DNA of 64,000 bases, taken from Nocardia vinacea NBRC 16497. Its GTDB lineage: Bacteria; Actinomycetota; Actinomycetes; Mycobacteriales; Mycobacteriaceae. A program made the position numbers and the translations under genes. The first letter of the stretch is position 1. Every line of letters begins with the position of its first letter. Of this stretch, positions 32,417 through 41,488 are shown in pieces. The stretch spans positions 21,986 through 85,985 of the forward strand of contig NZ_BAGN01000427.1 of NCBI RefSeq assembly GCF_000308835.1. Direction: 5' to 3'. The notes beneath the pieces are model-generated. The model had not been told where the DNA came from. It saw nothing but the letters and a program-made list of their open reading frames with translations, and searched no databases.

Positions 32417-34002
32417 CCGAGTGCCGCTTTCATCTCTTCCATGGCCGCAAGGTCGCCACTGAGCAGAGCGGGGTCGATGACCTGAACCGGGTTGGTGCCG
32501 TCCCAGTTCGCCGCGGCCAGCTCGACGAGGTCGAAGACGAACTTCTTGGTGCCGCCGAGATCCGAGATCTCGACGACGGTACCCGGGTGGTGTTCTGTCT
32601 GCAGATAGGCGAAACGCCCTGTCGGGCCGCCGATCTCGCCTTCCTGGCCTACGGTGAACCCGGCGGCGAGCGCGCGGTCGTAGAGGTCCTGGTAGTGCTC
32701 ACTCCAGTAGGCGACGTGCTGCAGGCCTTCGTTGCCCGCGTCGAGGAAGTCCTTGTACATCGACGGTTCGTCGTCGATCGGCTGGATGAGTTCGATCTGG
32801 ATATTGCCGCTGTTGGCGACCGCGACATTCATCGCCATGGCCGACGGCCGGCCTCGATAGGTGAAGTTCCCCGGCTGGACGCCTTCGAGGTAGAACCAGG
32901 GGCCGATACCGCAGTCGACGAATCCCTGCATTGATGCCTCGATGTCACGCACGACATAGCCGAGCTGCCGAATGGTGCCGAACATGTTCGCCTTCGGCGT
33001 GGGTCCGGGTACTGGGCCGGTGTGCGCATCGGCGAAGGACAACACGATCTTGCCGACCGCGGCATTTTCGCGGAGTCGCTGCGCCGCCCGGTCCGCCTGA
33101 TCGGGCGAGTAGACAGCATCGAGGCGCGGGGTGAGCCTGCCGTCCGCGACAGCGGGCAGCGCCCGAGGTTGCAGCGCGGCGACGACCTCGGCCAATTCGG
33201 ATCGGGTGCGGATGCTGAAGGTGGTCCCGAGCAGCCGCTGGCGGCGGAAGGCGATGGTGTCGAGATCGAGGCTGGTCGCGGCACCCGCGAGTCGGCCGAT
33301 GCTGACGATCGTGCCGCCGACAGCGGTGGCCGCGGGCAGGTCCGCGAACAATTCGCCGCCGACATGATCGAGGGTGATGTCGACGCCGTCGCCGTTCGTC
33401 GCGGCCGATACCGCGGTGCTCAGGTGCTCGGCGGAAGTGTTGACGGTGACGTCGGCGCCAGCAGCGGTGAGGGCGGACCGCTTGTCCTCGCTTGTGGTGG
33501 TGGCGATGACGGTGCTCGCCCCCAGAGCTTTGGCCAGCTGGATGCCGATCAGACCGATCGAGCTGGTGCCTCCGACGATCAGGACGCTCTTGCCTTCGAT
33601 GAAGCCGGCTTGGCTGACCAGCGCGTCGTATTCGGTGATCAGCCCGACCGGCAGAGTTGCCGCTTCCTCGAAACTCAGTATCTCTGGGATCGGCACAACC
33701 AGCCGCGGATCGCACAGCGCGTAGTCGGCGAACGCACCGATGGTGATGCCCATGACGCGCGTACCCGCCGACAAATGCGGTGCCAGCGGACTGGAGATTT
33801 CCACGACCCCGGCGACCTCCATGCCCGCGGTGTATTCACCTGCCTGCTGGGAGTTGGCGGTGTAGGTGCCGTCGAGGGCATAGAGGTCGGCACGGTTGAG
33901 ACCGGCGGCCATGACCTGGATGCGGATCGCACCGAGCCGACTGGGTGCGTCGATGTCGCGGAGTTGCCAGTTCGACCCGGCGCCGCCGATGAGTGCTCGC
34001 AT
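32413..34002 (-). CDS. MDR quinone oxidoreductase fused to a VOC/glyoxalase domain
   Basis: A 529-residue two-domain protein. Residues 1-about 325 form a zinc-less medium-chain dehydrogenase/quinone oxidoreductase (AAGLNRADLYALDG, GMEVAGVVE, VLIVGGTSSIGLIGIQLAKA for NADPH). After a linker rich in Pro (GPVPGPTPKAN) about 345-529 is a VOC-superfamily domain (FGTIRQLGYVVRDIEASMQG, GNIQIELIQPIDDEPS, LQHVAYWSEH, GTVVEISDL) with His and Glu in metal-binding positions. The two parts are normally separate genes; here the frame is continuous. The start MRALIGG has AAAGGA upstream. Likely reduces an enone and then acts on the product. Confidence 0.85.
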   Translation of the reverse strand: MRALIGGAGSNWQLRDIDAPSRLGAIRIQVMAAGLNRADLYALDGTYTANSQQAGEYTAGMEVAGVVEISSPLAPHLSAGTRVMGITIGAFADYALCDPRLVVPIPEILSFEEAATLPVGLITEYDALVSQAGFIEGKSVLIVGGTSSIGLIGIQLAKALGASTVIATTTSEDKRSALTAAGADVTVNTSAEHLSTAVSAATNGDGVDITLDHVGGELFADLPAATAVGGTIVSIGRLAGAATSLDLDTIAFRRQRLLGTTFSIRTRSELAEVVAALQPRALPAVADGRLTPRLDAVYSPDQADRAAQRLRENAAVGKIVLSFADAHTGPVPGPTPKANMFGTIRQLGYVVRDIEASMQGFVDCGIGPWFYLEGVQPGNFTYRGRPSAMAMNVAVANSGNIQIELIQPIDDEPSMYKDFLDAGNEGLQHVAYWSEHYQDLYDRALAAGFTVGQEGEIGGPTGRFAYLQTEHHPGTVVEISDLGGTKKFVFDLVELAAANWDGTNPVQVIDPALLSGDLAAMEEMKAALG

Positions 34003-34029
34003 ACGCGAGATTCCTTTCATCCGTTCGAA

Positions 34030-34590
34030 TCAGGCCGACAGGTCGGCAGGTGGGGTGTCGACGAGCAGCCGATTCGGATTGCTCGACATGGCGAGCAATC
34101 CGCGCAGTGCGCGCAAGACCAGCGGCCACTTACGCGGGTCGCGCAGGTTCACGCCGCTGACGAGCTGTTTGAGCATCGACAGCGTGTCGAAGTAGATCCG
34201 CTCGACGATCAGGTTCTCGTTGTCGTCGAATACGAAGTACGCCGTCATCCGGGTGCGATGCCGGGAGCCGGTGGCCGGAATGCCGCCCAGCGGCCCCAAA
34301 TGTGTTCCGAGTAGCCAGAATTCGACAATGACCGCGTCGGCGCTGTGCCGCAGCGCGATGATCTCGTGGTCCTGATCGGGAAACGCGACGCGGGTGTCGT
34401 GGTAGTAGTCGCGGACCTCGGCATCACCGTCATGGACGGTGAGCGTGGGAATGATCTCGTAATGCGGATGCGGGAACGTGGCCAGCACGTCGTCCCAGTC
34501 CTGGCGCACCTCGTCGTGGAAGTGATCGAGGACGAGTTTCTCGCGGGCGCGCAGCACCTCGACGGATGGCACGGCAAAGCGGTCGGTCAT
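34030..34590 (-). CDS. SnoaL-like/ester-cyclase-type NTF2-fold protein
   Basis: A 186-residue protein. VLATFPHPHYEIIPTLTVHDG, VRDYYHDTRVAFPDQDHEI and AYFVFDDNENLIVERIYFDT match the larger SnoaL-like proteins related to polyketide cyclases. Central in the operon 35712 to 31622 between an MBL-fold enzyme and the MDR-VOC fusion; gaps are 15 and 27 bp. Probably a hydratase, dehydratase or isomerase in that pathway. Confidence 0.83.
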   Translation of the reverse strand: MTDRFAVPSVEVLRAREKLVLDHFHDEVRQDWDDVLATFPHPHYEIIPTLTVHDGDAEVRDYYHDTRVAFPDQDHEIIALRHSADAVIVEFWLLGTHLGPLGGIPATGSRHRTRMTAYFVFDDNENLIVERIYFDTLSMLKQLVSGVNLRDPRKWPLVLRALRGLLAMSSNPNRLLVDTPPADLSA

Positions 34591-34605
34591 GAAAACTCCT
34601 GCGGT

Positions 34606-35712
34606 TCAGTGATGTGTGATGCGGCCGTGGGTGAATGTCGGCGTTGTTCCCGGGTTCGTCCACGCACCGGTCAACTCGCTGGATGGGAAGAACTGGAGGA
34701 AACGCGAGTCGCGCTGGCTGCGATCGGCCAGTGTCTTCTCGAACACGACCGAGTTGTATTGATCGGCCGTGGTTTCGATGGTGTTGGCATTGAGCACGAT
34801 CTCCTGCCCCCACTCCCCTGCCCAGCGCGCCACTCCGGCCAGCCGCGAGTGCTCCGGTGTGAGGCATTCGGCGGCGATGACGTTCTCACTGCTCACCCAG
34901 ATGCCGGTCGAGGTATTGAGTACCAGGCTCTGGTTACCGAAGACATGACCCGGCGTCTTCACGACCGCGACGCCCGGGCCGAGGACCACCGAGCCATCGA
35001 TCGGCAGAAAGGCATCCGGTGCAATGTCGCGGTACGTGTCGGGCTGGTACCAAGGCTTTTGCAGCGGGTGCAGGTCTGCCATCGCGGCCAGTTCGTCCCG
35101 CTGCACGATGACCTTGGCGTTGGGGAATACCGCTTTCGGCTGCGTCCGGAGGTCGACCTGATGCGCCGTCGTGCCGATCCAGCGACGCAGGTCCTGGGTG
35201 TGCAGGTGGTCGAACATCAAGTAGTCGACCTCGGCCGGGTCGATGCCGAGCCCGGACAGGTGATCGGTCACGGTGCCGTGCTCGATCACCATCCGCCGCG
35301 CAACGATATCCGGGGTGCGGCGGGCGAGCTTGTCGAAATACGGTGTGTGACGGCCGAGTTCGACATCACTCGGCTCGAACAGCAGCACCCGCGGCGTCCC
35401 GTCGCTCTCGTGCCAGCGGATCACCAGCATCCGATTCGTGATCGCGAGGAACGGGGCCGGCGCACGGGATGCGCGGAACAGGCCGAACCGCGTGGGGTAG
35501 GGCAGCGTGACGAGGTCGCACGTCACCACGCTGTCGGGCACACCCGTGCTCGCGAACTCATCGCGGAAGACCTCGGCCTGACTCCGCGCTGCGGTCAGCC
35601 GCGCACCCGGCCCACCGTCGATCTTCGACAGGTCGGTCAGACACTCCACACGCGAGCCGACACCCGCCAGGTCCACTGCGTCACCTTGTCGCCATGGCAG
35701 TTGCATATCCAC
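34606..35712 (-). CDS. Metallo-beta-lactamase-fold hydrolase
   Basis: A 368-residue MBL-like protein. The metal motif is partly altered: MFDHLHTQDLRRW gives His-x-His-x-x-Asp, followed by KTPGHVFGNQSL and SSENVIAAE where a further metal ligand would be expected as Asp. It is therefore likely a divergent hydrolase with incomplete canonical ligands. It is first in a minus-strand operon of four genes whose promoter carries the TetR palindromes, so it is probably induced with the MDR-VOC fusion. Confidence 0.78.
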   Translation of the reverse strand: MDMQLPWRQGDAVDLAGVGSRVECLTDLSKIDGGPGARLTAARSQAEVFRDEFASTGVPDSVVTCDLVTLPYPTRFGLFRASRAPAPFLAITNRMLVIRWHESDGTPRVLLFEPSDVELGRHTPYFDKLARRTPDIVARRMVIEHGTVTDHLSGLGIDPAEVDYLMFDHLHTQDLRRWIGTTAHQVDLRTQPKAVFPNAKVIVQRDELAAMADLHPLQKPWYQPDTYRDIAPDAFLPIDGSVVLGPGVAVVKTPGHVFGNQSLVLNTSTGIWVSSENVIAAECLTPEHSRLAGVARWAGEWGQEIVLNANTIETTADQYNSVVFEKTLADRSQRDSRFLQFFPSSELTGAWTNPGTTPTFTHGRITHH

Positions 35713-35725
35713 CTCGAGTCATTAA

Positions 35726-35769
35726 TCCCACGGCGTGGGAATAATTCGTAGATTAAACCCACGCCGTGG
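35726..35769. promoter_or_regulatory. Two TetR-type operators in divergent promoter
   Basis: TCCCACGGCGTGGGA at 35726-35740 and CCACGCCGTGG at 35759-35769 are near-perfect palindromes sharing the core CCACG-x-CGTGG, separated by an AT-rich stretch. They lie between the MBL operon (start 35712) and the TetR gene (start 35790). The second site overlaps a possible GTG start at 35766, which favours the later ATG for the regulator. Confidence 0.75.
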
Positions 35770-35789
35770 AAATATGCAAGAGTGAGGGC

Positions 35790-36488
35790 ATGCAGGCCAC
35801 GACCGATGCAGCATCGATCCAGCCGCCGCGCCGCGGACGGCCACCGAAAGCGCAGGCGCAGCTCTCGCGCGCGGCGATACGAGACGCCGCGCTCGCGGTG
35901 ATCGACGCCGAGGGGATCGGCGCGGTGAGCATGAGATCCGTCAGCCGCACATTGGGCGTGGACGCCAAGAGCCTGTATCACCACGTCGACGGCAAAGACG
36001 ACCTACTCGACACGGTGGCCGAATACATCCTGGAACAACTCCGGATGCCCGAGTCGACGGACTCGATCGAAGCCGACCTGCGCGCGCTGGCATACGAATT
36101 CCGCCGTGTCACTCTCGCGCACCCGGAAGCGGCGACCCTGGTCCTGACGCGTCAGCTCGCATCACTCGCCGGACTCGCCCCGATCGAAGCCGTCCTCACC
36201 GTGCTCCGCCGAACCGGGCGAACCCCCGAAGAAGCTGTCCACCTACTTCGCACCGTCCTGGCCACCCTGGTCGGAACACTGCTCCGCGAAGTCTCCGCCG
36301 GACCGACATTCGGCACCGATGACGCCGACGGAATCGCCGAACGCCGGCACGCGCTCGAAGCATCCGGACTGCCACAAGTCGCCCTCGCCGCACCCCACTT
36401 GGCGCGCTTCGACCGCGAACGCGAGTTCGAGTACACCGTCGATCTCATCGTCGATGTCATCACTTCGCACCGCAGCGCCGTCGACTGA
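35790..36488 (+). CDS. TetR-family transcriptional regulator
   Basis: A 232-residue regulator. Basic lead RRGRPPK, HTH about 28-65 (AALAVIDAEGIGAVSMRSVS, then LGVDAKSLYHHVDGKDDLL) and a TetR C-terminal ligand domain. The start MQATTD has GAGTGAGGG upstream and leaves the palindrome free; a GTG start 24 bases earlier would lie inside the operator. Divergent from the four-gene MBL/SnoaL/MDR-VOC set and, by the shared operator, likely its repressor and its own. Confidence 0.9.
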   Translation: MQATTDAASIQPPRRGRPPKAQAQLSRAAIRDAALAVIDAEGIGAVSMRSVSRTLGVDAKSLYHHVDGKDDLLDTVAEYILEQLRMPESTDSIEADLRALAYEFRRVTLAHPEAATLVLTRQLASLAGLAPIEAVLTVLRRTGRTPEEAVHLLRTVLATLVGTLLREVSAGPTFGTDDADGIAERRHALEASGLPQVALAAPHLARFDREREFEYTVDLIVDVITSHRSAVD

Positions 36489-36602
36489 CACCGGCGCTGT
36501 CGACCTTGGAGAACGCCTGGTTACCGCATGTCCGCAACGGCGCTATCGTTGATGCACAGGTCGGGGTGGATGCGCCGACTCGGAGGTGCCGACGAATATT
36601 CG

Positions 36603-39600
36603 ATGGACGAGCTCGACGAGGCCGCGACACAGCGAGACCTTCCGACCGGAATCGCGGCGGAACTAGCGGCGGCCGGATTCGGCGACGCGACCGAAATCGG
36701 CCGCGGCGGATTCGGCGTCGTGTACTGCTGCTACGAATACGCACTCGAACGCCACGTCGCGGTCAAATTGCTCAGGTCCGAGGTCAGCGGCGACGAGCGC
36801 GAGCAATTCCTCCGGGAACAGCGTGCATTAGGGCGGCTGTTCGGACACCCCGACATCCTCCAGGTGCTGCAGGTCGACATCACCGCCACCGGCCGCCCCT
36901 ATATCGTTATGCCGTTCTACACCTGCGGCTCGCTGGAGACAGTGCTGCGGGATTCGGGACCGCTGCGGTGGTCGGAGGTGCTTTCGATCGGCGTCAAGAT
37001 GGCCGCAGCGCTGGCCGCCGCCCATGCGATCGGCATCGTGCATCGCGACGTGAAGCCCGGCAATATTCTGCTCACCGATTACGGCGAACCCCAGCTCGCC
37101 GACTTCGGCATCGCACAATTCGGCGACGGCACCACGTCATCCCTGCGCACCGTCCAGGGCACGCCCGCATTCACCGCACCCGAGGTGCTCGGCGGCGCGA
37201 CGCCCAACCCGATTTCGGATATCTACGGCCTGGGCGCTACCTTGCACTGCCTGCTGGCCGGGCGAGCCGCATTCGCACGCCGCACCGGTGAACAACTGGA
37301 AGTGCAACTTGCCCGGATCGCCTCCGCCGCCGCACCCACGCTGCGCGATCAGCACATCCCCGCGGCGGTGTGCGCGGCCATCGAGGCGGCCATGGCGGCG
37401 AAGCCGGCCGACCGGCCGAGGTCGGCGATCGAGTTCGGGGAAATGCTGCGGCGGGTCCAACACGAGACCGGCCAGGCGGTGGATGCTCTGGCATTGCCAC
37501 CGACAGTCATCGAATCCGGTTCGGCCACAGCGGTTCCCACGGGATCGCATACCCCGGATGTGGCGACACCGCCCCCGCCGCCCAGCACGGCGATGAAATT
37601 CCGTCCGCCTGCCGCACCCCATACAATGATCGCGCGCACGCGGCTGCTCGCGCTATTGCGTGACGGCGGCGACCGGCGCCTGACGCTGATCCACGGACCG
37701 GCCGGATTCGGCAAGACCACCCTGGCTCTGCAATGGGCCACAGCGCTGGCGACCGAGGACGTACTGGTGGCATGGCTGACAGCCGACCCCGACGACGACA
37801 ATATCGCCTGGTTCCTCTCCCACCTGATCGAGGCAATCCGCCGCGTCGCTCCGAAGCTGGCACGGGAACTCGGCACGCTACTGGATGAACGATCCTCCGA
37901 CACTGCAAGATACGTGCTGTCCGCGCTGATCGACGAAATCCACTCGGGTGGACACACGATGGTGCTCGTGATCGATGACTGGCACCGCGTTCACGGCGAA
38001 ACCACGTGTGCCGCACTGGATTACCTGCTGGAGCACGGTTGCCATCACCTGCGGCTGGTCATCGCCAGCCGGACCCGGGCGTGTCTGCCGCTGAGTCGGA
38101 TGCTGGTGCGCGACGAACTGGTCGAAATCGATGTCGCGGAGCTGCGTTTCGACCCTCACGAAACGGGTGCTTTCCTGGTCGACGCCGGTGGGCTGTCGTT
38201 GTCCACCGACGATGTGAACCGCCTGCAGGAAACGACCGAAGGGTGGCCTGCCGCACTGCAATTGGCTTCGCTGTCGTTGCGCGGCCACGATCATCCCGCC
38301 GCCTTCATCGACCAGCTGACCGGCCGCCACCGGGCACTCGCCGACTACCTCGCCGAGAACGTGCTCGACTCACTCGAGCCGCCGCTGCTGGATTTCCTGC
38401 TGGCAACGGCGATCACGGAGCGAGTGTGCGCCGATCTCGCGGTCCGGCTGACGGACCGATCCGACAGCCAGGAACTACTCGAAGAGATAGCCGACCGAAA
38501 TCTGTTCCTTCGCCGCCTCGACGAAGAGGATCAGTGGTTCCAATACCACCACCTGTTCGCCGACTACCTGCGGCGCCGACTGGTCCGCTGTGATCCCGCA
38601 CGCCTGACACAACTGCACCGCCGTGCGGCCCAGTGGTGCGATGAACACGAGATCGTCACCGCCGCGGTCGACCACGCACTGGCCGCCGACGATCCGGACT
38701 ACGCCGCGGATCTGGTCGAACGGCGGGCCATGGACCTCATCGAAGGCTCCCGTATGGCGACGTTCCTCGGCTTGTTCACGAAACTGCCGCAACGCCTGGC
38801 GGAGTCGCGACCGAGGCTACAGATCTGCCGAGCCTGGGCCAACGTCGGACTACAGCGCTTCGAGCAGGTTCGGCTGGCGCTCGAGCAGGTAGACGCCGCA
38901 CTTGACGCCGGTGCTGCGACCGGTACCGAGGCGACCAAGCTGCGGATCGAGGCGGAAACGGTCGCGGGCGCAGCACAATTCGTCACTGACCGATTCGATG
39001 GTCTGCCAGACCTGCTGGCCCGGCATCTCGAGGACGCCGACACCCCGTTCACCGCCATCAACGCGGCGAATCTCGCGTCCGTCGACGCACTCAACCGTTT
39101 CGACTTCACCGAGGCCCGCCGCTGGCAGCAATGGGCAGCCCCATATCACCGTCGCAGCAAAGGTCCGTTCGGGGTGATGTACGGCAGGTGCGTCGCAGGT
39201 CTCGCAGCACTCGAACAGCTCGACATCGCCGCCGCCGAAGAGCATTTCGAGGCCGCCATCGCCCGCACGCGTCGCGGCCGCTCGCAAACCTACGGTTCAC
39301 GGATGTCCGGCGCCCTACTCGGCTCCATACGCTACGAGCAGAACCGCCTCGACGAAGCCGAGCTACTACTCGATTCGAGCGCTGATCTCGGCCGACACGG
39401 TGGCGCGGTCTGGTTTCTGCTTGCCAGCTTCGGCACCGGCGCACGCATCAAAGCAATACGCGGCGACCTCGACGCCGCCGAACAACGCCTGACCGAGGGT
39501 GCGGCAATCGCCGAGAACGAGTCACTGCCGCGCTTGGCCGCTCGCATGGTCAACGAACGCGTCCGGCTCGGCCTACCGGTTCCGCCCGAGACCCGCGACG

Positions 39601-40016
39601 CACTCCGGCAGCTGCCGCCATACCGCAAGCAGGACACAATGATTCACGCCGACATCGCCGAACTGGAACAAGACTCCGCGATCCGGCTCCTGCTTGCCGA
39701 CCACTTGGCTGATCAAGCCTGCGACCGCGCCGATCAGATGGTGCGCGAGATCGAAACTCAGTATCGCCCAAGGGCATTCGTCCAAGCGCAACTGTTGCGG
39801 GCGGCCTGCCTGTGGACCGCCGGACGCCGCCGGAACGCCAAGGAGGCTGCGCTACCCGCGTTGATGCTGTGCGCTGAACAAGGCCTCGTCCGAACCGTCG
39901 CCGATGCTGCACCACACGGCTCGGCGATCCTGACCGAACTGGAATACGACGACGCACCACGGCTAGTACTGGAACTTCTTCAGGCCGCCGCGAACTCGTC
40001 AGCCTCGACCCGATGA
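36603..40016 (+). CDS. pknK: PknK-like Ser/Thr kinase fused to MalT/LuxR-type ATPase regulator
   Basis: A 1137-residue protein. Kinase domain about 28-295: P-loop GRGGFGVV at 33-40, the catalytic Lys in HVAVKLL, HRDVKPGN from 146, DFGIA and GTPAFTAPE. A Pro-rich linker follows, then a MalT-type STAND ATPase with Walker A GPAGFGKTT at 365-373 and Walker B LVIDDW near 455, a winged-helix part and TPR-like helical repeats to the end. No C-terminal LuxR HTH is visible. Architecture and length resemble M. tuberculosis PknK (about 1110 residues). The start at MDELDEAATQRDL was chosen because it aligns with the PknK N-terminus; GGAGGTG lies upstream. It probably links signalling to growth control. 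Confidence 0.92.
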   Translation: MDELDEAATQRDLPTGIAAELAAAGFGDATEIGRGGFGVVYCCYEYALERHVAVKLLRSEVSGDEREQFLREQRALGRLFGHPDILQVLQVDITATGRPYIVMPFYTCGSLETVLRDSGPLRWSEVLSIGVKMAAALAAAHAIGIVHRDVKPGNILLTDYGEPQLADFGIAQFGDGTTSSLRTVQGTPAFTAPEVLGGATPNPISDIYGLGATLHCLLAGRAAFARRTGEQLEVQLARIASAAAPTLRDQHIPAAVCAAIEAAMAAKPADRPRSAIEFGEMLRRVQHETGQAVDALALPPTVIESGSATAVPTGSHTPDVATPPPPPSTAMKFRPPAAPHTMIARTRLLALLRDGGDRRLTLIHGPAGFGKTTLALQWATALATEDVLVAWLTADPDDDNIAWFLSHLIEAIRRVAPKLARELGTLLDERSSDTARYVLSALIDEIHSGGHTMVLVIDDWHRVHGETTCAALDYLLEHGCHHLRLVIASRTRACLPLSRMLVRDELVEIDVAELRFDPHETGAFLVDAGGLSLSTDDVNRLQETTEGWPAALQLASLSLRGHDHPAAFIDQLTGRHRALADYLAENVLDSLEPPLLDFLLATAITERVCADLAVRLTDRSDSQELLEEIADRNLFLRRLDEEDQWFQYHHLFADYLRRRLVRCDPARLTQLHRRAAQWCDEHEIVTAAVDHALAADDPDYAADLVERRAMDLIEGSRMATFLGLFTKLPQRLAESRPRLQICRAWANVGLQRFEQVRLALEQVDAALDAGAATGTEATKLRIEAETVAGAAQFVTDRFDGLPDLLARHLEDADTPFTAINAANLASVDALNRFDFTEARRWQQWAAPYHRRSKGPFGVMYGRCVAGLAALEQLDIAAAEEHFEAAIARTRRGRSQTYGSRMSGALLGSIRYEQNRLDEAELLLDSSADLGRHGGAVWFLLASFGTGARIKAIRGDLDAAEQRLTEGAAIAENESLPRLAARMVNERVRLGLPVPPETRDALRQLPPYRKQDTMIHADIAELEQDSAIRLLLADHLADQACDRADQMVREIETQYRPRAFVQAQLLRAACLWTAGRRRNAKEAALPALMLCAEQGLVRTVADAAPHGSAILTELEYDDAPRLVLELLQAAANSSASTR

Positions 40017-40021
40017 GCCTG

Positions 40022-40199
40022 ACCACAGCGCCCCGCGCACCGAGGAGACTCGGAAGCGCTCGCCACCCGACAAGGTCGACACCGGAGGCTCGACACTGCT
40101 GCCGCGCAGCAGTAGCCGGGCCAGTTGATTGCGGATCGTGGCCGACGGGGTGGTCGAGGCCACCGAGTGGACGTTCTCGACGGTCGGGGGCGTGAACGG
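40022..40199 (-). pseudogene. Fragment of an ABC-F-type ATPase
   Basis: Read on the minus strand, this stretch encodes TPSATIRNQLARLLLRGSSV and then STLSGGERFR, the signature helix region of ABC-F ATPases (ribosome-protection/antibiotic-resistance type). It has no start, Walker A or Walker B, and similarity ends at both sides. It looks like the leftover of a deleted gene. The rest of 40017-40384 shows nothing more. Confidence 0.55.
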
Positions 40200-40384
40200 A
40201 TCACCGACGCGGCATCACGGCCAGAGCCGAGTCACACGGGATAGATGTCTCGAATGATGAGATGAGTGTGCGATCAGGTGAGGCCGCCTTCGACAGGGCG
40301 GCTAGAGTCTGTCAACCTCGATCAGGACGTGAACACGTTACCAAGAAGCGCAACGCCCCGCGCGGACATGATCGACAATGGGGT

Positions 40385-41488
40385 ATGGCGACGGTGCTGC
40401 TGGGCGGCGACGTCATGGTGGGCCGCGGTGTGGATCAGATTCTCCCGCACCCCGGTGATCCGATGCTGCGCGAAGGGTGCGTCGAGGATGCGCGGACATA
40501 CGCGGAGCTGGCGGAGCAGACGAACGGTGAAATCGCCCGTCCCGTGGATTTCGGCCACCCATGGGGTGATGTCCTGGCGATTCTTGCTCAGCTCGCCCCG
40601 CAGGTACGACTGATCAATCTGGAAACCGCGATCACCGCCGACGGTGCGTTCGCACCGCTCAAAGGCATCCACTACCGCATGAACCCGGACAATGTGCCGG
40701 TGTTGACCGCAATCGCGCCGGTCGTGTGCGCGCTGGCCAATAACCACATTCTCGATTTCGGTATTCGCGGGCTCGCGGACACGCTGGCGACACTCGATAC
40801 CGCGGGCATCCAGCGCGCCGGGGCGGGCGCGGATTTCGACGATGCCCGGGCCCCGGCGATATCGGAACTCGATGACGGGCGACGAGTGGTAATCGTCTCG
40901 GTCGGTGCGGGATCGAGTGGGGTTCCGCGATATTGGGCGGCTCGCCGTGATCGGCCGGGGCTGTGGTGGATCGGCGACACACCGAATATTCGTGCCGCCG
41001 ACGAGGTGGCGGCAGAAGTGTTGGCGCACAAGCGCAATGACGATATCGCGATCGTCTCCGTACATTGGGGGCCCAATTGGAGTTACCGGGTGCCAATGAG
41101 CGAAAGGCAGTTTGCGCATCGGTTGATCGATGCCGGGATCGACCTCGTGCACGGGCATTCCGCACACCATCCGCGGCCGATCGAGATCTACCGGGGCAAA
41201 CCGATTCTGTACGGGTGCGGTGATGTCATCGATGATTACGAGGGCATCCGCGGCTACGAGCGTTATCGCCCGGAGCTTCGCTTGCTATATCTGGTTTCCA
41301 TCGATCCTGGCGCGATGGAAACGCGAATGATTCCACTGCGGATCCGGCGCATGCGCCTGGAATCGGCCACGCACAACGAATCTCAATGGCTGTACGAGAC
41401 GATCGAGCACATCAGTCGCGACTTCGGCACCCGGGTCGCACCGCGGCCCGACGACCTACCGGTGGTGTTCAAGACCGCACAACACTGA
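40385..41488 (+). CDS. CapA-family metallophosphatase-like protein
   Basis: A 367-residue CapA/PGA_cap domain protein. MATVLLGGDVMVGRGVDQIL carries the first metal-binding Asp, LINLETAITADG the Asn-Leu-Glu motif, VCALANNHILDFG the Asn-Asn-His motif, and VSVHWGPNWSY with GHSAHHP the later His ligands. This is a calcineurin-like phosphoesterase fold named after capsule poly-gamma-glutamate genes; in actinomycetes without capsule genes the role is unclear. No signal peptide is present. The frame continues upstream to 40262, without homology. Confidence 0.88.
   Translation: MATVLLGGDVMVGRGVDQILPHPGDPMLREGCVEDARTYAELAEQTNGEIARPVDFGHPWGDVLAILAQLAPQVRLINLETAITADGAFAPLKGIHYRMNPDNVPVLTAIAPVVCALANNHILDFGIRGLADTLATLDTAGIQRAGAGADFDDARAPAISELDDGRRVVIVSVGAGSSGVPRYWAARRDRPGLWWIGDTPNIRAADEVAAEVLAHKRNDDIAIVSVHWGPNWSYRVPMSERQFAHRLIDAGIDLVHGHSAHHPRPIEIYRGKPILYGCGDVIDDYEGIRGYERYRPELRLLYLVSIDPGAMETRMIPLRIRRMRLESATHNESQWLYETIEHISRDFGTRVAPRPDDLPVVFKTAQH

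Noticed and set aside
41469..41488. Overlap of convergent CapA and hydrolase genes as a possible frameshift
   Set aside because: Both proteins end naturally for their families; a short tail-to-tail overlap is ordinary.
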